From NCBI GenBank assembly GCA_040797825.1, contig JBFNEZ010000240.1:1-5110 (forward strand): a stretch of 5,110 nucleotides of DNA. Direction: 5' to 3'. Of the stretch, positions 1 to 5,110 are shown piece after piece. The notes under the pieces are model-generated. The model saw only the letters and a list, made by a program, of their open reading frames with translations, ran no database searches and was not told the origin of the DNA. Numbering within the stretch: the first letter of the stretch is position 1; each line of letters begins with the position of its first letter. The stretch is from Geosporobacter sp040797825. GTDB lineage: Bacteria > Bacillota > Clostridia > Peptostreptococcales > Thermotaleaceae. Position numbers and translations under genes: made by a program.

Positions 1-32
1 ACTTGATTTTAGAGCGGTTTTATTTTCAACCA

Positions 33-1148
33 CTATCTAAATATTTTTTCAAATTGAGTATAAGGAAGGGCATAGTTGTCAGCAGCATTCTTGTGAAGAA
101 GATATCCGTCAAAAAAGAACAATCCTTTTCTGAATCCTGGACTATTGAGCAAGGCATTTTTAATGCCTAACTTTACAAGATTTTCTATGTATGGAAGTGT
201 AGCATTTGATAAAGCAATTGTAGCTGTTTTTGGCACAGTTCCAGGCAAGTTAGGAATTGCACAATGAATAATGTCCTCCACTACATAACAAGGAGATTCA
301 TGGGTTGTTGGTATAGATGTTTCAACGGCTCCACCTATATCACATGCAACATCCATAATTACACTGCCTTTTTTCATTTGACCTAACATCTTCTTAGAAA
401 TAAGATGATTCACCTTATCCCCCTTCAAATCAATCGTATTAATTACTAGATCTGCTCGTTCTAATGCTTTACATAGATTTTCATGATTTAGCATAACGTA
501 TTCAATGCTATCTCCATAAATTTTTCTAGCCTCTCTTAATTTTTCAATATTTCTATTTAATAGACTAACACGACTCCCTAATCCTAAAGCATTTTCCACA
601 GCCCCTAATCCTGCACTACCTGCGCCCATTACTACAACTTCTACTTGTGGAATGCCAGCCATTGATGAAAGAAGAAGTCCCGTACCACCATGAGCAGTCT
701 GCATAAGATTTGCGCCCATAAAAACTGCCATTTTTCCAGCAATCTCACTCATAGGAATGAGTAGTGGTTTTTTCCCATTTTTATCTTCTATTCCTTCATA
801 TCCTATAGCAGAAGCTTTCGTTTCCATAAATCTTCTTGTTAAATTTTCATGGCGCTCTGGCAGTACATAAGAAAAAAGTATATGATTGGCTCGAATATAC
901 TCTAACTCTTCTTTTGATGGAGGTTTCACCTTTAAAATTAAATCAGATTTTTCATAGACCTCTTCTATGGAGTCTACCATGACTGCCCCTGACTGCTCAA
1001 ACATTTCATCAGTTATTCCACTAGCTATGCCAGCACCACGATGCATATATACTTTACCACCTAAAGCTATTACCGACTTTACTCCTATATGGGTAATTCC
1101 AACTCTACTTTCGCCTGATGCAGTTTCCATGGGTACTCCAATACGCAT
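33..1148 (-). CDS. ald: alanine dehydrogenase family protein (Ald-like, atypical active site)
   Basis: Member of the AlaDH/PNT family, 371 residues, which is the usual length of alanine dehydrogenase, the cytosolic NAD-dependent enzyme interconverting alanine with pyruvate plus ammonia. Seen: N-terminal IGVP..E...SRV (Arg15), LKVK (Lys75), PLLIPMSEIAGKMA (about 128-141), Rossmann loop GAGSAG (175-180), MDVACDIGG (Asp270), PTTH (280-283) and the NLPGTVPKTAT block (300-310) before TIALSNATLPY. Numbering matches Mycobacterium tuberculosis Ald without offset. Oddities: position 96, the catalytic His of the family, is Leu; the Asp198 that binds the NAD ribose is Asn followed by Arg199; Gln271 and Met301 are Ile and Leu. 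It may therefore use NADP(H), act on another substrate, or be catalytically altered. A longer reading frame opens at a TTG at 1181, but the ATG at 1148 is preferred: it starts at the conserved MRIGVP and has a GGGGAG ribosome site 10 bases upstream. It lies 84 bp downstream of the MocR gene. Family assignment is firm; the substrate is inferred. Confidence 0.85.
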   Translation of the reverse strand: MRIGVPMETASGESRVGITHIGVKSVIALGGKVYMHRGAGIASGITDEMFEQSGAVMVDSIEEVYEKSDLILKVKPPSKEELEYIRANHILFSYVLPERHENLTRRFMETKASAIGYEGIEDKNGKKPLLIPMSEIAGKMAVFMGANLMQTAHGGTGLLLSSMAGIPQVEVVVMGAGSAGLGAVENALGLGSRVSLLNRNIEKLREARKIYGDSIEYVMLNHENLCKALERADLVINTIDLKGDKVNHLISKKMLGQMKKGSVIMDVACDIGGAVETSIPTTHESPCYVVEDIIHCAIPNLPGTVPKTATIALSNATLPYIENLVKLGIKNALLNSPGFRKGLFFFDGYLLHKNAADNYALPYTQFEKIFR

Positions 1149-1216
1149 TTCTATTTCTCTCCCCTTCTTTTTCAATTTCAATTGATATATATTTATTAGT
1201 TAACAAAAGAGATTAT

Positions 1217-1231
1217 TACAAATCTGTTGTA
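1217..1231. promoter_or_regulatory. possible operator dyad upstream of the Ald-like gene
   Basis: The 15-bp element TACAAATCTGTTGTA contains the inverted repeat TACAA/TTGTA around a 5-base spacer. It is the only clear dyad between the MocR stop and the Ald start. A related TTTGTA.AAT string overlaps the -10 box of the MocR gene. MocR regulators commonly bind next to their own and an adjacent gene's promoter, so this is a candidate operator, but the repeat is short and could be chance in AT-rich DNA. No convincing -35/-10 pair was found here, so the Ald gene may be read through from the MocR gene. Confidence 0.2.
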
Positions 1232-1232
1232 T

Positions 1233-2726
1233 CTATAAAAGAGGGCTATAAGAATCATTCTGGTTTTTACGTTCAATTCCCTTTCCCATATATTCCTGAA
1301 TAACATCTGCCAAAATCAGAATTGCTGGCTCTATTTCTTCTGGATATATAGCCGCGATACTCAGTCTAAAACAGCAGCTATCATTTTCAGATGTAAAAAA
1401 AAGAGACCCAGGAGCAAGAAGTACATTTTTTTTCGCAGCTCTGCTATAGAGTTGATTAGAAGAATATCCCTCATTTAGACAAAGCCAAAAGTTTAGTCCC
1501 CCTTGTGGTAACTGACACTGAACACCCAAGGGCAGAATATATTTTTCAATGACATTTTTCATAATATCAAATCGTTCTCTATAGATGCATTCCATATAAT
1601 GAATGTGCTTTTTCCATATCCCTTTTCTTAGATAAAGGTCAAAAGCTCTTTGAATAAGTCCAGAAGTTGAAATATCCGACGCATGCTTTGCTGCCAAAAT
1701 TCGGTGATATGCTCTTGTAGGTAATACCAAAAAACCTAGTCTCAAACCTGGCATAAATATTTTCGAAAAACTTTTTATATAAATAATTAAATCTTTCTTA
1801 TCCAAGCTTTTTAGCGTAGTATTGTTATTGTCATAAAAACTTAAATCACTTAGATAATCATCTTCAATTACCAAAACATTATATTTCTCCGCCATAGTAA
1901 GTATTTTTTGTTTTTTCTCATTGCTATAAGAATACCCTGTAGGGTTTTGAAAGTTAGGCATAAGATAGATGACTTTAGGTTTATGGGTTTTGATGCTTTC
2001 TTCTAATAAGGAAATATGAATACCATCAGTTTCCATAGGAACATCAACAAGAATTGCACCACGAGATTTAAAGGTTGCAATGGCTCCTGAATATGTAGGC
2101 TTTTCAAGTATAACCACATCTCCATGATTAACAAATGCTTTTGCAATCACATCAATTCCCTGTTGAGCACCAGAAATGATCTGAATGTTTTCAGTCTTTG
2201 TATCTATATTATACTCCTTCATATAGGTTACCAATGATTCACGAAGAGCATAATACCCTTGACTTTCTTGATATCCAAAGGCGTTTCCTTTATCCCGATT
2301 TAAAACTTCATTTAGCAAATCTTGAAAATCTCCTACAGGAAATAAATCTGGAGTAGGGGTGGCACTTGCAAAACTATACATATGATCTTTTATTTGAATT
2401 TGTCCTCTATCCATTAATCTTAAATCTTCATCCAGAGGATATTTTTCTGAAGCTATATCACTGGCTTCTTGTCCAATTCTAGGTGTGACAAAAGTTCCAC
2501 TACCAATTTTTTTATAAATATACCCCTCTTTCTCTAACATTTCATAAGCTTTTACCACAGTCACCACATTTACACTCAGCAGTTCTGCCAGCTGACGCAT
2601 TGGCGGCAATTTTTCTTTTTCTTTAATCTGTTCGTCAAGGATATATTCTCTAATTTTTTCATAGAGTTGTATGTATAAATGGAAAGTGCTATCTTTATCT
2701 AATCGAATATTTTCATATGGTTTCAT
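1233..2726 (-). CDS. MocR-type (GntR/aminotransferase fusion) transcriptional regulator
   Basis: A 497-residue PLP-dependent transcription factor of the MocR/GabR/PdxR group. Residues about 12-82 form a GntR winged helix: LYIQLYEKIREYIL, then LPPMRQLAELLSVNVVTVVKAY as the recognition region, then the wing GYIYKKIGSGTFV. Residues about 118-480 form a fold-type-I aminotransferase domain: YQESQGYYALRESL (152-165), phosphate-site SGAQQG (185-190), EKPTYSG (208-214), NFQNPTG with Asn261, EDDY with Asp289/Tyr291, the Schiff-base lysine Lys322 in SFSK, PGLRLGF, and a C-terminal FRLS with Arg454 at the substrate carboxylate position. All core PLP residues appear intact, so it should bind PLP and sense an amino acid or PLP itself rather than transaminate. 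The next gene downstream on the same strand is the Ald-like enzyme, the likely target. It is preceded by its own promoter and by the terminator of the small upstream gene. The ATG at 2726 is favoured because MKPYENIRLD leads directly into the winged helix; the ribosome site (AGGG, 7 bases away) is modest. Confidence 0.93.
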   Translation of the reverse strand: MKPYENIRLDKDSTFHLYIQLYEKIREYILDEQIKEKEKLPPMRQLAELLSVNVVTVVKAYEMLEKEGYIYKKIGSGTFVTPRIGQEASDIASEKYPLDEDLRLMDRGQIQIKDHMYSFASATPTPDLFPVGDFQDLLNEVLNRDKGNAFGYQESQGYYALRESLVTYMKEYNIDTKTENIQIISGAQQGIDVIAKAFVNHGDVVILEKPTYSGAIATFKSRGAILVDVPMETDGIHISLLEESIKTHKPKVIYLMPNFQNPTGYSYSNEKKQKILTMAEKYNVLVIEDDYLSDLSFYDNNNTTLKSLDKKDLIIYIKSFSKIFMPGLRLGFLVLPTRAYHRILAAKHASDISTSGLIQRAFDLYLRKGIWKKHIHYMECIYRERFDIMKNVIEKYILPLGVQCQLPQGGLNFWLCLNEGYSSNQLYSRAAKKNVLLAPGSLFFTSENDSCCFRLSIAAIYPEEIEPAILILADVIQEYMGKGIERKNQNDSYSPLL

Positions 2727-2771
2727 TGTATAGCCCTACCTTTTTTATTTTTGCATTCTTTTTATATTATC

Positions 2772-2800
2772 ATTATACAAAATAATTTAAGGATTTTACA
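2772..2800 (-). promoter_or_regulatory. sigma-A-like promoter of the MocR gene
   Basis: On the minus strand a perfect -10 TATAAT (2777-2772) sits 17 bases downstream of a weak -35 TGTAAA (2800-2795). It lies just after the terminator of the small upstream gene and about 45 bases before the MocR start codon, so it is well placed to make the MocR transcript independent. The -10 is convincing and the -35 is poor, which would suit a weakly expressed regulator. Confidence 0.5.
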
Positions 2801-2836
2801 CTCAAAAGAGAAAAAGATGCGATTTCCGCACCTTTT
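2801..2836 (-). terminator. intrinsic terminator of the small helical-protein gene
   Basis: In the minus-strand RNA, AAAAGGUGCG (2836-2827) pairs with CGCAUCUUUU (2821-2812) around a 5-base loop, followed by a U-rich tail to 2801. One pair is G-U in the minus-strand RNA but would be an A-C mismatch in plus-strand RNA, so the hairpin is oriented for minus-strand transcripts. Its first bases overlap the stop codon of the small gene. Confidence 0.85.
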
Positions 2837-3026
2837 AATGCTTTCCATATTTATCTACCATGGCTTGTAATTCTCTTGCTTGCATGCCACATTCCTCAGC
2901 AAATTGCTTAAATAGGTTTGCAACTTCCTTATCATCAACCTGCTTTGAAAACATTTCATAATCCCTTACATTTTCTTGGGCATCCAGTAATTTTTTTACA
3001 ATAGCATCCCGAGTTGTCATTTCCAT
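2835..3026 (-). CDS. small helical protein of unknown function (63 aa)
   Basis: I do not recognise a named family with certainty. The product is 63 residues, charged and free of membrane segments or Cys pairs (one Cys, position 46). It reads as two amphipathic helices, about residues 6-29 (AIVKKLLDAQENVRDYEMFSK) and 32-58, joined at VDD. The spacing of acidic residues (Glu18, Glu24, Glu44, Glu45, Glu52) and the phrase FAEECGMQARELQ resemble half of a ferritin/rubrerythrin-like bundle, but the metal-binding His of an ExxH motif is missing. A dimerising four-helix bundle is a reasonable guess only. Start choice: the frame can be extended to an ATG at 3044, but that ATG is immediately followed by the AGGAGG site. 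The ATG at 3026 lies 9 bases after that AGGAGG and is the credible start. It is a monocistronic unit closed by its own terminator. Confidence 0.75.
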   Translation of the reverse strand: MEMTTRDAIVKKLLDAQENVRDYEMFSKQVDDKEVANLFKQFAEECGMQARELQAMVDKYGKH

Positions 3027-3035
3027 TCTTAAACA

Positions 3036-3041
3036 CCTCCT
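3036..3041 (-). promoter_or_regulatory. ribosome binding site AGGAGG that fixes the small gene's start
   Basis: A perfect AGGAGG on the minus strand sits 9 bases before the ATG at 3026. It lies within the six extra codons that a start at 3044 would add, which argues that those codons are not translated. Confidence 0.85.
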
Positions 3042-3155
3042 CATTGATTCAAATATATTTTTTCCTTCTCTTCATTTATTATGTATTTAAGGATGAATTT
3101 CTATTAAAGGAATCTCTTTTTCTCTTCTATTTGAAAAAACAGCATAATCCCTTCG

Positions 3156-3310
3156 TTAATCAAGGGCACCCATGCTTCTACATTTTTTGTTCTTGGAGGG
3201 CCCAACACCAGAGGAATCTGCATAAATGATAGCAGGATTTTCTTTTTTAAAACTTCATAACCTAATCCTAACTTCTCCATAGTACCAGGTCTATAGTTTT
3301 CTACTTCAAT
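3156..3310 (-). pseudogene. CaiB/BaiF (family III) CoA-transferase relic, frameshifted fragment
   Basis: Minus-strand translation from 3310 gives IE then VENYRPGTMEKLGLGYEVL, followed by KK. This matches the strongly conserved block of family III CoA-transferases (typically VENFRPG.MEKLGLGYE.L...NP.IIY). After the TTA codon at 3250-3248 the frame breaks in the A6 run (3248-3243). The next frame continues the motif as ENPAIIYADSSGVGP and on to a stop at 3156-3158, so one A appears lost. A stop also precedes the fragment at 3311-3313. Only about 50 of some 400 family residues survive, with no ribosome site, so this is a decayed remnant and not a gene. Family III enzymes move CoA between carboxylic acids, which fits the neighbouring carboxylate permease. 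The rest of this gap (3045-3155 and 3311-3353) shows no further recognisable coding. Confidence 0.78.
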
Positions 3311-3353
3311 TTATTCTAAATCTTAGTATTTCTTAAAAAATAATGCTTAATAC

Positions 3354-3380
3354 AAAAGAGGTGGCATAGCCACCTCTTTT
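3354..3380 (-). terminator. intrinsic terminator of the permease gene
   Basis: Arms AAAAGAGGTGGC and GCCACCTCTTTT form a perfect 12-bp stem with a 3-base loop, 15 bases after the permease stop codon. On the minus strand the stem ends in UUUU followed by GUAUU. The plus-strand reading also ends in a T-run, so it could stop transcripts from either side, but only a minus-strand gene adjoins it. Confidence 0.9.
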
Positions 3381-3395
3381 TGTCTGACTTATTTA

Positions 3396-4682
3396 TTATC
3401 GTACAACACCTACGAATACAAGTAATGCTCCAAATAATACCCCGCCAAATCCTAATACCAAAAGTCCTCTAAATAGCTTGTCTGTATCTTCAGACTCATG
3501 GGCAGAAGCCATAGCTAATGCACCAAGTGTAGATAATGGTGAATTTGTAACGAAGTGAGCTCCAAGAATAACTGCTGAAATCAGTGTTTCAGCCTTTATG
3601 GCACCACCCATTGTTTCAACTAATCCTGGAACCGTTGGAATTAATGTAGGCATTACTACTCCTGATGCAGAGGATACTGCAGACATCAATCCTGCTACAA
3701 TCGTTAAAATAGGGCCAGACGTTCTTGCACTCATAAATGCAGACAATGTATCTGTTAAATAAGTAATACCACCTGCTTTATCTACTACATTTACCAATAC
3801 TCCTACACCGCAAACCAATAATAGTGTTCCCCACGGCATAGCTGCGATTGTCTTCTTTTCATCAGCTGCATTAAGAAGTAAAAGTGCTGCTCCACCAAGG
3901 AAAGCTACCATACCAATGTGTAATTTTAATAGAATAATTGCAGCTACTACCAAGGCAATTACAACCAAAGTTTGAATTTGTACACCTGTGAATGCCCCTG
4001 GCTTTTCTTTAGCAGCAGAACCATCAGACTTTAATTTTAAACCACCTAATAAAACATAGCATGCGCCAGCAATGATTACTTGAGCAATAAGCATATTAAT
4101 AAATACATGCATTGAAGTATTAAATCCAATTTTTTCTGCTAACTGTGTTCCTATAATTCCTGTTGGTGCAATTGGAGACAGTCCACCCGCATTAGAACCT
4201 GCAATCGTCATTGCAGCCATTAATAAAGAGTTGATTTTCTCTTCATGGGCAATTGCCATAGCAATTGGTAGCATAAGCGCACAAACTGCAATATTTCCTG
4301 GACCAATAGCTGCTAAAACAGTTGATAAAACGAAGAATAATATCGGAATTAATTTTTTATTGCCACCTGCCATATAAGCTGCTTTTTTAGCCATTAATTC
4401 TAGTGTTCCATTTACTTTTGCAATACTAAATAGGAATGTCATTCCTACAAGAATGAAGAATAAAGAAGTATTCCAACCTGCAACTAGGGCTGTACCCTTT
4501 GCATCTGCCGATGACATTGCTACCATTTTAGCGGCTGCTGGATCTTTAGAAATATTGATCATAACAAAGAATCCTAATAAGAACGCAAAGGCAATACTCA
4601 CAAGACCTGTGTTAACACCTTTTTTGAAACCAATGAAAATTGCTACTACTAAGACTAATAATGATATAAGTCCCATATTCAT
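3396..4682 (-). CDS. MatC/SLC13-like carboxylate permease (ion transporter superfamily)
   Basis: A 428-residue, very hydrophobic inner-membrane transporter with about 11-12 membrane segments, roughly at residues 4-20, 24-43, 70-90, 111-142, 154-176, 194-214, 236-270, 284-300, 324-345, 366-390 and 405-427. It has two pseudo-symmetric halves. Each carries a Ser/Asn/Pro-rich re-entrant-type motif: SNAGGLSPIAPTG (163-175) in the first half, and SSASGVVMPTLIPT (337-350) plus TNSPLSTLG (379-387) in the second. This pattern and the N-terminal GLISLLVLVVAIFIGFKKGVNTG resemble the dicarboxylate carriers of the MatC group. Transport of a C3-C4 dicarboxylate or related acid is inferred from the family; the substrate cannot be read from sequence. 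The ATG at 4682 has AAAGGAGG 8 bases upstream. A sigma-54 promoter lies about 100 bp upstream, and a probable sigma-54 activator is the next gene, so expression is likely inducible. A strong terminator follows. No truncation is visible. Confidence 0.85.
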   Translation of the reverse strand: MNMGLISLLVLVVAIFIGFKKGVNTGLVSIAFAFLLGFFVMINISKDPAAAKMVAMSSADAKGTALVAGWNTSLFFILVGMTFLFSIAKVNGTLELMAKKAAYMAGGNKKLIPILFFVLSTVLAAIGPGNIAVCALMLPIAMAIAHEEKINSLLMAAMTIAGSNAGGLSPIAPTGIIGTQLAEKIGFNTSMHVFINMLIAQVIIAGACYVLLGGLKLKSDGSAAKEKPGAFTGVQIQTLVVIALVVAAIILLKLHIGMVAFLGGAALLLLNAADEKKTIAAMPWGTLLLVCGVGVLVNVVDKAGGITYLTDTLSAFMSARTSGPILTIVAGLMSAVSSASGVVMPTLIPTVPGLVETMGGAIKAETLISAVILGAHFVTNSPLSTLGALAMASAHESEDTDKLFRGLLVLGFGGVLFGALLVFVGVVR

Positions 4683-4778
4683 TTTGTTGTCCTCCTTTAT
4701 TTATTAATTTGTGGTTTTTCTAACAATATAAAACGTTTTCTTGTTCACCTCCATTAAATAAATTGTAATAATACTATA

Positions 4779-4795
4779 AGCAAATTGCATGCCAA
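4779..4795 (-). promoter_or_regulatory. sigma-54 (-24/-12) promoter of the permease gene
   Basis: The minus-strand string TTGGCATGCAATTTGCT matches the sigma-54 consensus YTGGCACG-N4-TTGCW with one deviation (T for C) and has the obligatory GG-N10-GC spacing (GG at 4793-4792, GC at 4781-4780). Transcription should begin near 4768, giving a leader of about 85 bases before the permease ATG. The adjacent activator fragment with a Fis-type helix-turn-helix supports it. Confidence 0.85.
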
Positions 4796-4847
4796 TTTTC
4801 AAAATAGCCCTAGGCCATATAATTTCTATAGTTTAAAAAGTCCTAAT

Positions 4848-4902
4848 ATAACTTTTGAACAGGGAGTGGTAACATTGTTACCACTCCCTGTTCAAAAGTT
4901 AT
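4848..4902. repeat. perfect 55-bp palindrome (27-bp arms, 1-base centre)
   Basis: Every base from 4848 to 4874 pairs with its partner from 4902 to 4876 around the single T at 4875. The inner part reads GGTAACATTGTTACC flanked by GGGAGT/ACTCCC. It begins 9 bases after the activator's stop codon, a terminator-like position, but neither strand has a U-run directly after the stem; the nearest is TTTTT about 10 bases downstream on the minus strand. Its centre is about 105 bp upstream of the predicted sigma-54 start site, also a normal distance for an activator binding site. It may be a terminator, an upstream activating sequence, or both. Confidence 0.9.
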
Positions 4903-4911
4903 CAATCTTAT

Positions 4912-5086
4912 TCATTTACTTATACTATACTTCTCAATTTTTCTTCTCAAGGTCAATCTAGAAATTCCTAATTCGTGGGCAGTTTTGGTAATATTCCAAT
5001 TATTTTGCTTTAATGCCCTGCTAATGGTTTCCATTTCCACGGATTCTAGATTTCCATTAGCCAAAACGACTGTATCCGGGATACTC
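4912..5086 (-). CDS. sigma-54-dependent transcriptional regulator, C-terminal fragment
   Basis: Only the last 57 native codons are present; the N-terminal sensor and AAA+ ATPase domains lie beyond the contig end. The fragment is a Fis-type helix-turn-helix: LESVEMETISRALKQNNWN is the lead-in helix and ITKTAHELGISRLTLRRKIEKYSI is the two-helix DNA-reading unit, closely matching the usual ALE.T.GN.S.AA..LGISR.TLYRKL.KY of bacterial enhancer-binding proteins. An apparent ATG start at 5103 and the first six residues (MCIRDR) are encoded by adapter sequence, apart from the last base of the Arg codon, and must be discarded. The gene is divided from the permease by 229 bp containing a palindrome and a sigma-54 promoter, so it probably activates the permease. 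Assignment rests on the DNA-binding domain and the promoter; the effector is unknown. Confidence 0.8.
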
Positions 5087-5110
5087 CTGTCTCTTATACA
5101 CATCTGACGC
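5087..5110. other. untrimmed Illumina Nextera transposon adapter (artefact)
   Basis: Bases 5087-5105 read CTGTCTCTTATACACATCT, exactly the 19-bp Tn5 mosaic-end sequence used in Nextera libraries, and 5106-5110 (GACGC) continue the known read-through adapter. Its reverse-strand translation gives the well-known artefactual peptide MCIRDR. This is not genomic sequence, and the contig truly ends at 5086. Confidence 0.97.

Noticed and set aside
1149..1181. TTG start extending the Ald-like protein by eleven residues
   Set aside because: The extension is Lys-rich, absent from the family, and contains the GGGGAG site serving the ATG at 1148.
1210..1225. Weak hairpin (AGATT/AATCT) after the MocR gene as a terminator
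   Set aside because: The stem is only 5 bp and AT-rich with a broken U-run, so it is unlikely to stop transcription.
967..1303. Plus-strand open frames overlapping the Ald-like gene and the following gap
   Set aside because: They are short, lack ribosome sites and are antisense to a clearly recognisable enzyme.
3027..3044. Upstream ATG extending the small helical protein by six residues
   Set aside because: The extra codons contain the AGGAGG ribosome site serving the ATG at 3026.
3014..3229. Plus-strand 71-codon frame in the permease/small-gene gap
   Set aside because: It is low-complexity and Phe-rich, is antisense to the small gene's ribosome site and the CoA-transferase relic, and has no start signal.
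4453..4707. Plus-strand 84-codon frame opposite the permease N-terminus
   Set aside because: It is antisense to conserved membrane segments and has no ribosome site or family resemblance.
4848..4902. Palindrome as an insertion-sequence end or origin element
   Set aside because: There is no transposase, target duplication or second copy in the window; a regulatory or terminator role fits its position better.

Overview
The window looks like the end of a contig from a low-GC, anaerobic, Clostridia-like Firmicute. It is AT-rich with strong AGGAGG-type ribosome binding sites, all genes lie on the minus strand, and it carries a MocR-type regulator and a sigma-54 regulator beside a carboxylate transporter. 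No plus-strand gene is supported.

Reading in the direction of transcription (high to low coordinates): 5110-5087 is not genomic DNA but an untrimmed Illumina Nextera transposon adapter. 5086-4912 is the C-terminal Fis-type helix-turn-helix of a truncated sigma-54-dependent activator. Next come a perfect 55-bp palindrome (4902-4848) and a textbook sigma-54 -24/-12 promoter (4795-4779). These precede a 12-TM-class MatC/ion-transporter-superfamily permease (4682-3396), which ends in a clear intrinsic terminator (3380-3354). The following gap (3395-3027) has no intact gene but holds a short, frameshifted relic of a CaiB/BaiF (family III) CoA-transferase (3310-3156). A 63-residue helical protein of unknown function (3026-2835) follows, with its own terminator. 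Then come a MocR/GntR regulator fused to an aminotransferase fold (2726-1233) with a sigma-A-like promoter, and 84 bp further on an alanine-dehydrogenase-family enzyme (1148-33).

Two modules can be proposed. In the first, the sigma-54 activator probably switches on the dicarboxylate-type permease. The CoA-transferase relic suggests the locus once also activated an imported acid as its CoA ester. In the second, the PLP-binding MocR regulator probably controls the adjacent Ald-like enzyme, and thus amino acid/keto acid balance.

The Ald-like enzyme is the most unusual intact gene. It keeps Arg15, Lys75, Asp270 and Asn300 but has Leu where the catalytic His96 should be. At the NAD-discriminating Asp198 it has Asn followed by Arg, a pattern expected to favour NADP(H). 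I see no CRISPR array, RNA gene, insertion sequence or clearly new defence or mobile system.
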